NCBI GenBank assembly: GCA_011033025.1
Contig: WFMF01000004.1
Coordinates: 744,001 to 808,000, forward strand
DNA length: 64,000 nucleotides
Source of the DNA: Beroe forskalii
Taxonomy: Eukaryota > Ctenophora > Nuda > Beroida > Beroidae
Direction: 5' to 3'
The position numbers and the translations under genes are program-made. The notes under the pieces were generated by a model, which saw only the letters and a list, made by a program, of their open reading frames with translations, was not told the origin of the DNA and searched no databases. This document shows positions 9,837 to 21,035 of the stretch, piece after piece (position 1 is the stretch's first letter; each line of letters begins with the position of its first letter).

Positions 9837-10897
9837 TCAATGGTAGCAAAGTGCCCTCTGTACATAGCTCCAATACGTTCTGTATTTTTTCTTGATGTAA
9901 TCTACATGCAAGTCAAATTTAAGTAGATTATCAACAATTAACCCTAGATATTTATAAGATTTGCATTCTTTAACTGAGTAATTACCGAAAATATTGATTT
10001 TCACCCCAAATTGGATATTATCAAAGATAATAATCTTGGTTTTATCTACATTTAAAGCAAGTTTATTGACGCATAGCCATTTAATGATGGTCATCATTTC
10101 TATTCTTATGTTAAGGTAACTATTCCTACATATGTTTCAAATAACAGTGCACCATCATCTGCAAATAAATAAGGTGTGGACAGATTACATGCATTGGCAA
10201 TATCATTGATATATATACTAAACAGCAGAGGACCAAGAAGACTACCTTGTGGTACACCAAACTTTATGCTTAAATATACTTTTGATCCCTGAGATTTTGT
10301 TGATTGTTTACAGTTCATAAGATAGTTTTTGATCCACAGAATAACAGTACCATCAACCCCCATAGAATTTGAGCTTATCTATTACGATGCTGTGATCCAC
10401 AGTATCAAATGCTTTCTTTTATGTCCAGAAAAAATTATTGCTGGGATGTTGCCTTTTACACTTATTATCAAATAACATCAAAACATGTCTAGTGTGAGAT
10501 AAGTTGTCGAATAATTCTTTCTAAAACCATATTGATGGTTAGTCAAGTGAGCTTATTTTCATCAAAGTATTTCGTTAGCTGCTCATTAACACAATGTTCA
10601 ATGCATTTCCGAAACTAGGGGCAAAAATAGATATTGGTCTGTAATCATTAGGATCATTTGCATCTCCACCCTTTGAAGATTGGTGTTACTGATGCTAGCT
10701 TACAAGGAGTTTGGGAACTGGCCAAAGAAAGACTAAGGTTAACAATATGGCTGATGCAGTGAATGATAATAGGCAACACAGATTTAATAACTTTCAGTGG
10801 TAGCTTATCATTGGTTGACTTATCAGATGGTATTGACATTATATATGCCTTAATGGACTCACTTGATACTTCTTCAAATGAGAGCAGAGTGAACACT
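9837..10897 (-). pseudogene. LINE reverse transcriptase remnant
   Basis: Three separated frames give the RT motifs in order: a fingers segment (LPLKVIKSVLPI...ASVTPIFK) at 10654-10896; GVPQGSLLGPLLFSIYIND and the catalytic FADD box at 10106-10363; and a thumb segment with ALNVDKTKIIIF and YKYLGLIVD at 9837-10097. The enzyme would copy element RNA onto nicked target DNA. Frameshifts between the blocks show it is inactive. Confidence 0.8.
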
Positions 10898-11539
10898 GAA
10901 TGTTATTATTCATCAAGAAGTCCTATATGATATATTGTCATAGTTGGGAATTGTTTTGTTAATTGTATTCCCAATCTCACTGAAGTGATTATTCAAATTT
11001 CCTGCATTGATAATTTCAGGATCTACACTGGGCTGAGTATTACATTTAGATGGCATGTTTGTAGCTTACCTTAATAGATTTCCATATACCTTTCAAGTCG
11101 TTCTTATCACTTTTTTTCTTTAGATCATTAAGTAAGTTTTCCCTCTTATTGGCCTTGGTTATTTTGTTGAAGTAACATTGCTTAGCTGCTTTCTATACAA
11201 GTCCCAAGCTAAGTGGGCATTGATGCACTTATTGCAAACATTACAATTATTGCAATTGGATTCATTAACTTTTCTTAGCATAGATTTGAATTTTCTGTGG
11301 AGCTTCTTCTTAGTCTTAATAGCATTCAAACTGTCCTGGGATGGTTGATAAATAAACTTTTCATGCCTTTTAATGATCTTTTGAGGAAAGAAATGACTAT
11401 GATTATCATTCAAGAAACTATCTAGTAAGGACATTGCTTGTTCAACATTTGTGCTTGAATAGATAGAGGTAAAATCAGAGTTAGCTAAGTAGGTTTGAAA
11501 TGCCTTGATATTGTTGTTACAATAATTATTAATAACTAC

Positions 11540-13150
11540 TTTTTTCAAATTTTTGAGGTAGTTCCACCTTGAAGCTTAATTCAAATTTCAGTGCAAAATG
11601 GTCACCAGGGCATTCATTTAGTACTGAAGAATTTTCAAAGTCAGAGTAGCAGTTTGTAATAATAACATCAATGGTGCTGTAAGTAAATTTATTTCCTTTC
11701 TTTGCTACTCTAGTATAATTTTGTATTGTCTGCACCATATTAAAAGATCTAAGAGTAGAATCTAGTTTCTTATAATCAGCTGAATTTATCTTATTTTGGT
11801 CTATATTGATGTCTCCTACCCAGATCACCTTCTTTCCCTTGAGTTTGATCATACATTCTGTAAAATAATCCAGAAATTCATTAAGTTTACAATACCCTCC
11901 AGAACGGTAAAACCCACAAAGATATATGTTGCTACTTTTGATTTTGATCCATTTGGCTTCTATTGTTGAAATATTTGTACTGATTTTGACTTCATCAACT
12001 GCAACTTTATTGGGTAAAAGTGTCACAAGAGTTGTGATTTTTGTCCAATGGATCCATTGGATCCATCATGTCCAATGGACATGTCCAATGGACGTCCATT
12101 GGACATCCATTGAATGTCCATCGGGTAAAACGTCCAATGGTGTTCAATGGATCCAATGGATCCATTGGATCCAGTTTGATGTTCAATGGACATGTTCAAT
12201 GGATCCAATGGATGTTCAATGGATCCATCTGAGTGGATCCAATGGACACAATCACCAAACATGGTTTGGTAGATGGACATCAGTCTGGTATTTTTGTTCA
12301 ATGGATCCATTGTGTCCATTGGATCCAATGGATCCATTGTGTCCATTGTGTCCATTGAACATGTCCATTGGATCCATCTGATCCATTGTACATGGTGTCC
12401 ATTGGATCCATTGTGTCCAACGGATCCATTGTGTCCAATGGACAAAATGGATCCATTGGATCCAATGGACACAATGTTCAATGGATCCAATGGATCCAAT
12501 GGACATGTCCAATGGTGTTCAATGGACGCAATGGATCCATTGGATCCAATGGACAAAATGGATCCAATGAACAAAAATACCAGTCTCATGTCCATCTACC
12601 AAACCATGTTTGGTGATTGTGTCCATTGGATCCACTCAGATGGATCCATTGAACATCCATTGGATCCATTGAACATGTCCATTGAACATCAAAAATGGAT
12701 CCAATGGATCCATTGGATCCATTGAACACCATTGGACGTTTTTACCGATGGACGTCATGTTCAATGGATGTCCAATGGATGTCCAATGGATGTCCATTGG
12801 ACATGTCCATTGGACATGATGGATCCAATGGATCCATTGGACAAAAATCACAACTCTTGTGACACTTTTACCCTTTATTGCTTATTATCAGTCCACAACC
12901 TCCTCTAGTACCTGAACCTCTATCAGCTCTTTTGAACTCAAAATTGGCAGGTATATTTAAAGTATTGGATGAGATACTTTCTCGTTAAGGTTAGTTTCAT
13001 TCAAGACATAATATCCATGTTGTATTTCTTAATCATTTGACAAATCTGTGTTGACTTGGAAATTCCAATAAGGCCTCCCTGGATGTTGCAATGACACACA
13101 GTAAGATTGTGTAATAAATTAGAGTTGGTCATTCTTATGAGACATAAAAA
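11540..13150 (-). pseudogene. LINE AP-type endonuclease domain, interrupted by an 860 bp element
   Basis: The frame at 11529-12026 shows GDINID, YSTIDVIITN and GDHFAL, matching the late catalytic blocks of LINE apurinic-like endonucleases. On the far side of the insertion, 12880-13100 continues with RGGCGLIIS and, after a few stops, an LNET-like block and an NIQGG start. Removing 12013-12872 plus one TSD copy restores the junction ISNKVAVDE. That supports a clean insertion into a once-continuous ORF. Confidence 0.75.
12013..12872. mobile_element. Iteron-packed TIR element E1 (TCCATTGGA type), 8 bp TSD
   Basis: 860 bp flanked by the duplication CTTTATTG (12005-12012 and 12873-12880). The inverted termini start GGTAAAAGTGTCACAAGAG and stay near-perfect for about 40 bp. 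The body is almost entirely overlapping TCCATTGG/CCAATGGA words, often joined to GATCC, in both orientations. All ORFs in it (MDPMDPL, GSNGSIGSI patterns) are products of this repeat. There is no transposase, so it is non-autonomous. The TSD length would fit hAT, P, Merlin or MuDR-like superfamilies. Confidence 0.85.
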
Positions 13151-13251
13151 TGGAATGATTGATCATTGCAGACACCTAATTTGAAAAAATCTAAGCATGA
13201 ATAAATATCTAAAAACAAGTTGTCAAAATTAGCTAAACACATTAGGTAATA

Positions 13252-14093
13252 GGGGAGCGATGGGGCAAATGGGATAGTATACCAAATGGGACCCTTGCAA
13301 TTCCTGGGAATTTGCATGGGTTGGGACTAAAATTTTTGTTGCTGCTCAATGGGTCACCGAGATAGTTCACTTAAACCATGAAGTCACTGAGGTAATTCAA
13401 TCAGGCTCTTCTTCACACACATACTTCCTTACACCAGATAATGAGTAACGATGTTGCTTGTTTTACTCCTATCATGACATGATTTGTATTGGAATATTCC
13501 CTTTATGTTTGATTGTATTTGGTTCGTCATCATGTATTCTCCAGTGATTGATGGGTTTTTGGTTGGTTAATGATAGTCTAATATGTTAATTAGCCATAAA
13601 TTGAACTGCCATATAATTTGTAAAATGGGATACTCATGAGTTTGTAATATGGGATATCCCATTTGGCCATTTTACTATATCCCATTTGACCAATTATGGT
13701 TTTTCTAATTTTCTATTTAATTGGGACATGGTTTGAATTTTATCATTTTATCATAAAATGTGTTCCTATTTCATTTGCACTTTCCAGGCATCCAAAATTT
13801 TGTTTTAAATACAAGATGTTAAATGGGACACTGGAAGTTGGTCAAATGGGATATCCCATTTGGGCTATTTATGGGTCCCATTTGACAAACTTTCACAGAA
13901 AAATCAAATGAGGGTTGGCCAAACGGGATGAGGCCACACCCACAAAATGGGCGGGGAATGGTGAAGTTTGATGTTATTACACTAATCTTCAGGCAATAGC
14001 GAGTATCTATGCAAAAAATTATATGGAAATCGGCTAAAATGAAAACTATACAGACTTTAGAATTTTAGGGTCCCATTTGCCCCATCGCTCCCC
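13252..14093. mobile_element. Iteron-bearing TIR element E5 (AAATGGGA type), TA target
   Basis: The ends are GGGGAGCGATGGGGCAAATG and its reverse complement, each preceded or followed by TA (13250-13251, 14094-14095). This is a Tc1/mariner-like target choice. The interior holds at least eight aaatggga words on both strands, several fused as aaatgggatatcccattt. It sits inside the LINE between the ORF1 and endonuclease remnants. No transposase seen. Confidence 0.75.
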
Positions 14094-14150
14094 TAAATTA
14101 TTATAATTGAAGATTAAAGGCCAATACTCATTGTTGATCAAGGTAAATGC

Positions 14151-14660
14151 TCAATGGTGAGCAGTGTACTTAAGGTATCTTGCTAACCTGATGACTCCCT
14201 CACGTGTTAGGTGTACATTATCAGACCCTTTGCTGCTGAAAAAGTTATCTTTACGATTGCCATCCTTATAGCAAAACAAGTTCCTATCTGATTCAGTTTT
14301 GACCATTCTAAGGTATGGCTTTCTGTCAGTGAGTAACTTAATGGTATGGTTAAGTTGGTTAATGACAAAGTTCCTACAAGAGCTCACTCGAGGCAAGATA
14401 TTGATCACATTGATTGAGGCATGCTGTGCCCATTGATGGAGGTACTCAAGAAGACTTTCAATGTCAAATTTGGCTTCATCTAAGAGTTTTCTGAAACAAT
14501 ATGATTTGTGATAAAGTTAAAATGGTTACCCCTATGAACTCCTAAAATTTGGTCAACATTTTTAGTACCACATAATATGAATACTTTCCTGACAGAGCTT
14601 GGATTTAATGATAGGAACTTTGCATCTTGCCTCAGATTATTAAGTATGGTCTTAGCAGTA
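14151..14660 (-). pseudogene. LINE ORF1 remnant with SGNH-esterase-like domain
   Basis: The two frames 14480-14663 and 14151-14408 carry VFILCGTKNVDQ (compare the GxND block of SGNH hydrolases), NILPR, and near the end SDNVHLTREGVIRLARYL (compare the DxxH catalytic block). Esterase-type ORF1 proteins are known in CR1-like LINEs. The N-terminal GDS block is missing because the LINE is 5'-truncated here. Confidence 0.55.
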
Positions 14661-14663
14661 GCA

Positions 14664-15070
14664 CCTAGAATCAAGGAATGTACCCTAGGGTACATAGCTG
14701 TCATGAAGGAGTGTAGCCTCCTCTTTCAGGAATAGGGAGACGATCTCAGCATCAAGGAGACTCTCTAGGATCATAGAGTCTTCCCCAGCATCAGGGACAC
14801 TCTCAGATCAGGAGACTCTCAGGATCAAGGAGACTCGGATCAAGGAGACTCTCTCAGGATCAAGGACAATTTTGCAAGATCTAGGATGCTGTCCTAGAAT
14901 CAAGGAATGTACCCTAGGTACATAGCTGTCATGAAGGAGTGTAGCCTCTCAAGAATAGGGAGACGATCTCAGCATCAAGGAGACTCTCTTATGATCATAG
15001 AGTCTTCCCAGCATCAGGGACACTCTCTCAGGATCAAGGAGACTCTTCTTGGATGAATAATTCATAATTC
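14664..15070 (-). repeat. 20 bp minisatellite, copy A (distal part)
   Basis: Continuation of the array beyond the LINE. It includes the 18 bp palindrome ATGTACCCTAGGGTACAT at 14678-14695 and a degenerate second copy near 14908. Confidence 0.85.
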
Positions 15071-15686
15071 CACCCCAGGAACAAAAATCAGACCTAGGAT
15101 CAAGTAATGCATCTTGTCAGAATGTTCCAACTGACCAAACTTAGGCGCGTCGATCAAATGAATTGATCAAATGAAAACGCACACATGTGTTATTTTTAGA
15201 TGTCATCATAAAAGTGTATTGCGTTTTCATTTGATCAATCCATTTGATCGACGTAAGAAACCACCTTATATAATCAACAAATAAAATTTAAAACGAGATT
15301 TCATTGTCTGTATGCACCAATTTGCAATATTGATATTTGCAGACAGATAACAGGCTTTAAAATTTGAATAATATTGCCAAAAAATATAATAACATAACAG
15401 ATTTCAAATCTTCTATACATGTTAAAATATTTTAATATTTATAAAATTCTATAAATTATTTCATAACAGGGGCGTGTCGAACTCATATGTGCGCGGCTTT
15501 TCCATGCGCGGCGTAATCGTGCGCGGCTCGCTGCCTGTTAATTACAGGCAGCAAGCCGCGCATTAAAAAGCCGCGCATATATGAGTTCGACACGCCACCG
15601 TAAATTTTGCTGCATATCACAATGAAAGACGTTGGAGTGCGCAGCGATACTGGAATTCGAATCTCAAATGTTGCGTCGAATTTCAA
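15071..15686 (-). repeat. 5' flank of RAG1-like unit copy A, with a ~118 bp hairpin
   Basis: Parallels 2011-2720. At 15477-15596 there is a long near-perfect inverted repeat (gtgtcgaactcatatgtgcg ... against cgcatatatgagttcgacac) with gcgcggctcgctgcctgtt and aacaggcagcgagcc-type arms inside. The equivalent site in copy Z (2440-2640) is a degraded version. Confidence 0.7.
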
Positions 15687-15689
15687 ATC

Positions 15690-16440
15690 TATGCCATTGG
15701 AAGGACTTATCTTATTGAATAATAGAATTTTCTGTTAGGAAGGATGATATACGCAGGGAGGAAATCATTTAAGGATCAGCTTATCTTGCCAGTGAAGGGA
15801 AGGAGGAAGATATCTAGGAAATGGAAGGAGGAATACATTGGTCAGGAGAGGGAGAAGTAGGGTACTATTTTCAGGGTTTTAAATTTCGACTCGATTGTAG
15901 ATTCAGAGTGATCACGAGGATATCAAGTTTTTGAAATTGGACAATGACACTTGCCTCAACCATTTTTAGTTTCAGAACACATCACATGACCTGTCAGGAG
16001 GATCCGCCTGCTAGTACTTTTTGACCATGAAGAAACGCGCAATTGACCTAGTTTGCGGATTTTAACGAGTAGGCAATTTTGCTATCTATGCCATTCGGCA
16101 GTCTTATCTTTCCGATCCCATAGAATTTCTGTTAAATGTGATATACGCAGAAAAATCATTTAAGGATTGGGGCTTATCTTAGTTTTTCTAAGGCCGATTT
16201 GTAACTAAAAAATGGAAGCTCAAGTTTAACATTGGCGGACAAAGTACATTTACAAAACGACTTTAAAATCGTACATCCGGAATAAGTGTCCCCAGTCAGA
16301 TCACATGACAAAGCAGAGACACCTCAACCATTGATAGAGCAGAACAAGGTTCACGTGACTGAGATCGAGGAAGTGCCGTACTCTTTGACCATGAAGAAAA
16401 TCCAGTTAACAGTGACCTAGTTTGTTATATTTTAACGATT
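15690..16440. repeat. Degenerate direct repeats, left shoulder of a large inverted complex
   Basis: A ~100 bp segment starting ctatgccattggaagg at 15690 recurs at 16090. The part 16225-16440 (accatgaagaaaatccagtt, aacagtgacctagtttg) is the reverse complement of 20625-20815 and partly of 19150-19330. No gene seen. Confidence 0.55.
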
Positions 16441-17120
16441 GGGCACCGTCGCTCAAAATCTGGGCACCATGGAATTTTTGATACCAATCTATCCTAATTC
16501 TACGATAGAAACACAAAAACAGATATTTTTTGTATTTTTCTGGCGTTGCCAGTACCATTTTCAAAAAGGCGGATAATTGCGATTCAAACGCGGAGTCTTA
16601 AGAATAATGGACACCACCGGCTAGCCAACTTGCCAGACAGCCAGCTACCGGTTACCCAGCCGGTTCGAGATCGCGAATTCGTACTCTTCTGATCCAGATG
16701 ATTAAGAAACGGCCAAGAGCACGACAAGTTCCTCAGGATTGTGAACCGTCGCTCAAAAATTCAAGCACCATGGAATTTTCTGATACTAATCTACTAATTC
16801 TACGAAGATGGAAAACAGATTTGTTTATCAGCTAAAGTCTTGCCAGTACCATTTTCAAGCTGATAATTGCGATTACGGCAGTCTTAAGAACTTCTCTGAG
16901 GAGTCACCGGCTAGCCGATTTGATAGACAGCCAGCTAGCTGGTTACCCAGCCGGCCAGCAGGTCGGCTAGTTTGTCAGCTGGTCGATAGTTGATCCTCAC
17001 AGTGATTTCGGCCGATAATTATGATAACTTGGAAAATGGAAGCTTTAGTTTATGAAGTACATTAGTACTATACAAGGTTAAAATTGTACATCCCAATCGG
17101 AGTCAGGGGTATGCATCTTG
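16441..17120. repeat. Dispersed GGCTAGCCGG-type repeats and decayed copies of flanking repeats
   Basis: Pairs of ~100 bp direct repeats (caccatggaattttctgatac near 16468 and 16766) alternate with clusters of ccggctagcc/gccagctagctgg words at 16620-16665 and 16905-16985. No coding region supported. Confidence 0.5.
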
Positions 17121-19140
17121 AGACGCCGAGTGTCCCGACATTTCATCTTCGACACTTCATCTCAAAATGTACAGAAAAAGGTTCATCTGGTACTGATAAA
17201 TTGAGGAAGCAAGCAGCACTTTATCAATGAAAGATCAACGGACATTTCATCTCGCGACACTCATCTCACGACATTTGACGTTTCATCTCGACACTTCATT
17301 CAAAGTACGACATTTCATCTGGCACTGTAAATTGATTTTAACTCTGCCGGGTACGATATTTTGATCTTCGAGAGCAGACGTTTCATCTCCAAGGCTATCG
17401 ATTCACTTCATCATTGGGGGTTGACAACCTTTTAAAGGGAAATTTGATTCAGGTATGCCCTTTCTTTCCCCAAGGCCGGGAAAATTTCCCATTTCGGGGG
17501 TAAAATCTTTTTTCAGGGGGAAACTTATTCGGGGTGTATTTTTTTTTCCCCATCTCAGACGGGGGAAACTTCCCTTTCTCTGGGGTCCATTTAATTTTCA
17601 GGGGACCTCATCTGGGGGGCGACACTTTATCCGGGGTTCAAACCAAATTTTGGGGGTTCACACTTCATTAAAGGAACGACACTTCATTTTGGACGCACAT
17701 TTCATCCCCGGGGCAGAAACTCTTTAAATACTCAAGAATTCGCGGCACTTCATTTTATAAAAAAGGGGGCCTTCACCCTGGGTACAAAGGGCCATCTCTG
17801 CGAAAATTCATTCGGGGACGACACTTTCATTTTTGGGGCAAGCCCATCTAAATCGTTATGGGGGAAGCCATTTTATTAAAACCTAAATTTTTTATTCAGG
17901 GAAGACATTTCATTTTGGTACCACACTTCATATCAGACTGCGACACTTTATCTCTGGCCGGCGGGTACGATACTTCATCTTTGACTGCGACACTTCATCT
18001 CTGGGTACGACACTTCCCAGAGATGAAGTGTTGCAGTCTGAGATGAAGTGTCGTACCTAGAGATGAAAAGTCCCAGTCTGACTCTGAGATGAAATGTCGT
18101 TGTCTGGGATGAATTGTCGTACCCCGAGATGAAGTGTCGTAACCAGAGATAAAGTGTCGCAATCTGAGATGAAGTGGCGTACCTAGAGATGAAATGTCCC
18201 AGTCTGAGATGAAGTGTCGTACCCTGAGATGAAATGTCGCAGTCTTAGTGAAGTTTCGTACCCTGTGTTGCAGTGGCGTACCCTGAGATGAAATCTCGTT
18301 GTCTGAGATGAAGTGTTGTACCCTGAGATGAAGTGTCGTACCCTGAGATGAAATTTCGTAGTTTGAGATGAAGTGTCGTAGCCAGAGATAAAATGTATGT
18401 CGTACCTTGAGATGAAGACGTGTCGTACCCTGAGATGAAGTGTCGTACCCTGAGATGATCTGTCGTACCCAGAGATGAAGCGCCGTACCCATAGATGAAG
18501 TGTCGCAGTCTGAGGTAAAGTTTCGTACTGAGAGATGAAGTGTCGCAGTCTGAGATGAAGTGTCGTTCCATGAGATGAAGTGTGGTACCCTGAGTTGAAG
18601 TTTTGAACCCTGAGATGAAGTGTCGCTGTCTGAGATGAAGTTTCGTACCTTGAGATGAAGTGTCGTACCCGCCAGAGATGAAGGTTCGCAGTCTGAGATG
18701 AAGTGTCGTACACCCTGAGATGAAGTGTCGTACTCTGAGATGAATTATTGTACCGAAAGATGGAATGTCGCAGTCTGAGATGAAGTGTCGTACCTGAGAT
18801 GAAGTGTCATACCGAGAGATGTAATGTCCCAGTCTAAGATGAAGGGTCATACACTGAGATCAAGTTTCCTACCCTGATAAGAGGTGTCAACCCGAGTTGA
18901 AATGTCGTAGCCTTGGAGATGAAACGTCGTACTCTCGAGATCATATGTCAGTACAATCAAGTTACAGCACAAGATGTTTTGTCGTACCCTTTGAGATGAA
19001 ACGTCGCACTCTGGAGATGAAATGTCGTACTTCAGGATAGAATCAATTTACAGTACGAGATGAAATGTCGAGCTTTGAGATGAAGTGTCGAAGATGAAAT
19101 GTCGTGAGATGAAGTGTCGCGAGATGAAATGTCTGTTCCC
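17120..19140. repeat. Palindromic satellite of CGACACTTCATCTC words
   Basis: 17120-18010 carries the words gacatttcatctc/cgacacttcat. From about 18016 to 19130 the same ~20 bp word appears inverted as a tight tandem (agatgaagtgtcgtaccctg, over 45 copies). The centre lies at ~18010 (cacttcccagagatgaagtg). Minus-strand ORFs reading HFISGYDTSSQGTTLHLR-type repeats are artefacts. The left half is much more degenerate than the right. Confidence 0.8.
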
Positions 19141-19450
19141 CGATCTTTTCATTGATACTGCTTGCTTCCTCCTCCTCCTTCTCTATCAGTCACGTGAACC
19201 TGGTTCTGCTCGATCATTGGTTGAGGGAGAGTGTCCCTTGCTTTGTCATGTGATCTGACTGGGGACACTCGGCATTCACATGCACCCTGACTCCTGATTG
19301 GGATGTACAATTTTAACCTTGTATAGTACGAATGTACTTCTTGGCTCCCAATGTATAAACTAAAGCTTCCATTTTCCAAGTTATCGCAATTATCAGCTCG
19401 AAAATTGCACTGGCAAGGCGATCGGCTAGCCGACCAGCTGACAAACTAGC
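19141..19450. repeat. Copy of the 20625-20815 repeat, same orientation, plus GGCTAGCCG words
   Basis: actgcttgcttcctcc...gtgatctgactggggacact...gattgggatgtacaattttaac occurs here and again at 20688-20815. The inverse occurs at 16260-16370. No gene. Confidence 0.6.
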
Positions 19451-20486
19451 CGGCCGGGGTAAAGGGACACTTGACCCCCCGACATTACATCCCCCGACAT
19501 TACATCCCCCGACACTACATCCCCCGACATTACAACCCCTACTACAGTACTGTAAATCTATAGAGGAAAGCGGGGGGTCAAACGTCGCAGTTCGACGATT
19601 GCTGCGACATTTGACCCCCCGACATTGCATTCCCCGATGAATAAACATAAATCAAACGCACTGATAGGCGGCTTAACCAAGGTTTTTAAGTGCGACATTT
19701 GACCCCCCCGACATCACATCCCCTCTATATGCACAGTAAACTCCTATGCAACTGTGCTTGGGAACTGTGCTTGGGAACGACTGAGCTGAGGACGTAGTGT
19801 CAAACAAAATGAACCCTCCTCGATTGAACAGCTCCTCGAACCTCCCCTCCCTTCAGCCTGCTCCCTCATATTCTTAAACAGCTCCTTCCTCGTCAACCCC
19901 TCCTGCCATGCCTTCCCTCCACACCCCAGCAACTCTCCTGACATACTGGAAAGTGAACGACTCTGTCAGTCTGTGCATGGTGTGGTGATGGGACCTTCAA
20001 AGCAGCTCCCAAGCGGGAGACCCACCTCTACACTGTCCACGGATAAAATATTGGATTTACTGTTCCAGAGTGTTCCTCCCTGTTGCGGATGTTGTGGCTT
20101 CCTTCGAGTCCCTCTCTAGCTTCGGCTGGATCTGCCCGCACCACCAACGCCCTTGACTCCTTTCACCACTCCTTAAACTCCTTGCTATGAGGCCACCACT
20201 CCTCCATGTGGAACCTTCTCAAGACACTCCAGTCGCAGCAGAACCTCTCCAGAACCAAGATGTTCCGTGTAACCAGAGGAGACGTGTTCAAGCCATCTGC
20301 TCTGGAAAGAAGGAGGACCTACAGGATCCAGAACCTCCTCCAGACCTACTCCAGATCTTCTGCTGACAGCTTCCTGTCTATCAGATTTTATAAACCACAG
20401 GGGGTCAAGTGTCGGGGGATGTAGTGTCGGGGGATGTACTGTCGGGGGATGTAATGTCGGGGGGTCAAATGTCGCACTTTCCCGGC
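19451..20486. mobile_element. Iteron-bearing element with GACATTACATCCCCC words at both ends
   Basis: The left end (gggtaaagggacacttgacccccc) and right end (ggggggtcaaatgtcgcactttccc) are inverted. Both are followed inward by short arrays of cccccgacattacat, more of them on the left (19475-19720) and four on the right (20400-20465). It lies within ccggctagcc DNA, so the TSD cannot be resolved because the target is itself palindromic. The centre (19750-20395) is less repetitive. It contains a short Cys/His segment (CxxC...H....H, 19985-20035) but no convincing ORF. Confidence 0.6.
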
Positions 20487-20815
20487 CGGCTAGCCGACCT
20501 GCTGGCTAACCGGCTACAAAACAATAAAACGGATTTTTTGTGTTTCACATTTCACAGATCTTGGGATCGGAATAAGCTTCAAGACTGCCGAACGATGAAA
20601 TAGAATTAGCAAGAGTGCCTACTCGTTAAAATATAACAAACTAGGTCACTGTTAACTGGATTTCTTCATGGTCAAAGAGATACTGCTTGCTTCCTCCTCT
20701 ATCAGTCACGTGAACCTTGTTCTGCTCTATCAATGGTTGAGGGAGTGTCCTCTGCTTTGTCATGTGATCTGACTGGGGACACTCCTGATTGGGATGTACA
20801 ATTTTAACCCCTGTA

Positions 20816-21035
20816 TAGTACCTAGCCAACCGGCCAGCCGGCCGGCTAGCCGGTTAGCCGGCCGGCTGGCCGGCCGGCTAGTCAATCAGCCGGTCGGCTA
20901 GCCGCCCGGCTAGCCTCCCGGCTTGCCAGTTAGCCGGCCGGCTAGCCGGTCGGTTAGCCGGTCGGCTAGCCGGCCGGCTAGCCGATGAGCCAACCGGCTA
21001 GCCGACTGGCCAGCCGGTTAGCCGGCCGGCTAACC
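20816..21035. repeat. CCGGCTAGCCGG palindromic satellite
   Basis: About 220 bp of near-continuous ccggctagcc, ggccggctag and gtcggctagc words, self-complementary and rich in NheI-like GCTAGC and GGCCGG sites. ORFs on both strands (ASRLAGRL) are artefacts. Confidence 0.85.

Larger units (their letters stand above)
8777..14663 (-). mobile_element. LINE retrotransposon (jockey/CR1-like), 5'-truncated, with nested insertions
   Basis: Minus-strand LINE with a (TTA)n-type 3' tail at 8777-8795, flanked by CCTA on both sides (8773-8776 and 14664-14667). It is inserted in the copy A minisatellite. In coding order it holds an SGNH-esterase-like ORF1 remnant, an AP-endonuclease domain, a reverse transcriptase with GVPQGSLLGPLLF and FADD, and a C-terminal segment. 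It is cut by a TA-flanked element (13252-14093) and by an 8 bp-TSD element (12013-12872). The frame is broken several times, so the copy is dead. Confidence 0.85.

Noticed and set aside
12023..12851. Tandem ORFs reading GSNGSIGSI or MDPMDPLCPL
   Set aside because: They are translations of the TCCATTGGA iterons of element E1 on both strands.
18183..18850. 176-201 codon minus-strand ORFs with FISGYDTSSQGTTLHLR repeats
   Set aside because: Satellite translation: the 20-mer repeat is open in several frames, with no start context or other support.
19985..20036. Possible C2H2 zinc finger (CAWCGDGTFK...HLYTVH)
   Set aside because: Cys/His spacing fits, but the frame is only about 30 codons between stops and lies inside a repeat element. 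It could be a captured exon, not supported further.
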